Positions 63,980 through 64,000 of a DNA stretch of 64,000 bases are shown here, in pieces. Made by a program: the position numbers and the translations under genes. The number at the start of each line of letters is the position of its first letter. Within the stretch, counting starts at the first letter, position 1. The stretch comes from Chitinophaga ginsengisoli (GTDB lineage Bacteria; Bacteroidota; Bacteroidia; Chitinophagales; Chitinophagaceae). Location of the stretch: assembly GCF_003014595.1 (NCBI RefSeq), contig NZ_PYGK01000001.1, forward strand, positions 1,015,157 to 1,079,156. Reading direction: 5' to 3'. The notes below the pieces were generated by a model. It searched no databases. It worked only from the letters and a program-made list of their open reading frames with translations, and was not told the DNA's origin.

Positions 63980-64000
63980 AGTAATATTCATATTCATTAG

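Noticed and set aside
1..64000. CRISPR arrays, tRNA or rRNA genes, prophage
   Set aside because: No regularly spaced repeats, no cloverleaf-type sequence with TTCRA arm in the gaps, and no phage structural genes were seen. A tRNAscan or Infernal run would be needed to exclude small RNAs fully.

Overview
The window looks like a Bacteroidota chromosome, most likely Chitinophagaceae and Chitinophaga-like. This rests on four things: TTTG-N19/20-TAnnTTTG promoters before housekeeping genes; a short primary sigma factor without region 1.1; 7TM-DISM, ECF sigma/FecR and STN proteins; and the protein sequences themselves. No rRNA, tRNA or CRISPR array was found, and no intact transposase.

Layout. 1-1.8 kb: the end of a sensor kinase and a divergent HxlR regulator/SDR pair. 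1.8-7.4 kb: a minus-strand signalling cassette (ThiF/E1-like enzyme, GNAT-like acyltransferase, 7TM-DISM kinase, receiver-kinase, receiver); the receiver-kinase carries an in-frame amber codon. 7.9-12.2 kb: exported superoxide dismutase, PAP2 phosphatase, LptF/G permease and two small conserved proteins. 12.5-20.7 kb: a housekeeping block of rpoD, ffh, rpsP, rimM, trmD, rplS, tatA, gatA and an MltD-like transglycosylase. 20.8-31.9 kb: an SdpR/SdpI pair, cation/proton antiporter, phospholipase C, SDR, a SufE-like protein lacking its cysteine, a DUF4349 protein, thiolase and topoisomerase III.

31.9-35.1 kb: a redox-type two-component pair, a cNMP-domain kinase and a receiver fused to a thioredoxin-reductase-like domain. 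It is followed by an 82-bp near-perfect DNA palindrome and an alpha/beta hydrolase. 36.4-38.9 kb: a possible attenuator, a 40-residue membrane peptide, a radical SAM/SPASM enzyme and a Gfo/Idh oxidoreductase. 38.9-43.2 kb: an ECF sigma/FecR/STN-barrel operon without SusC/SusD, then a periplasmic oxidoreductase. 43.4-44.9 kb: a CHAD protein and a NarL-type regulator.

45.1-56.5 kb holds the most unusual locus. It is a tightly coupled nine-gene minus-strand operon: ThDP enzyme, acyl-CoA ligase, citrate synthase homologue, Gfo/Idh oxidoreductase, PLP aminotransferase, P-loop kinase, MFS transporter and two paralogous DoxX-like membrane proteins. It reads as a biosynthesis-and-export pathway without NRPS, PKS or other recognised scaffold enzymes. 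The last part has a ClC channel divergent from a Crp/Fnr gene with an almost leaderless start, small membrane and barrel proteins, a Crp-SDR-SnoaL group, a truncated DUF6934-like gene and a possible insertion-sequence end at the right edge.
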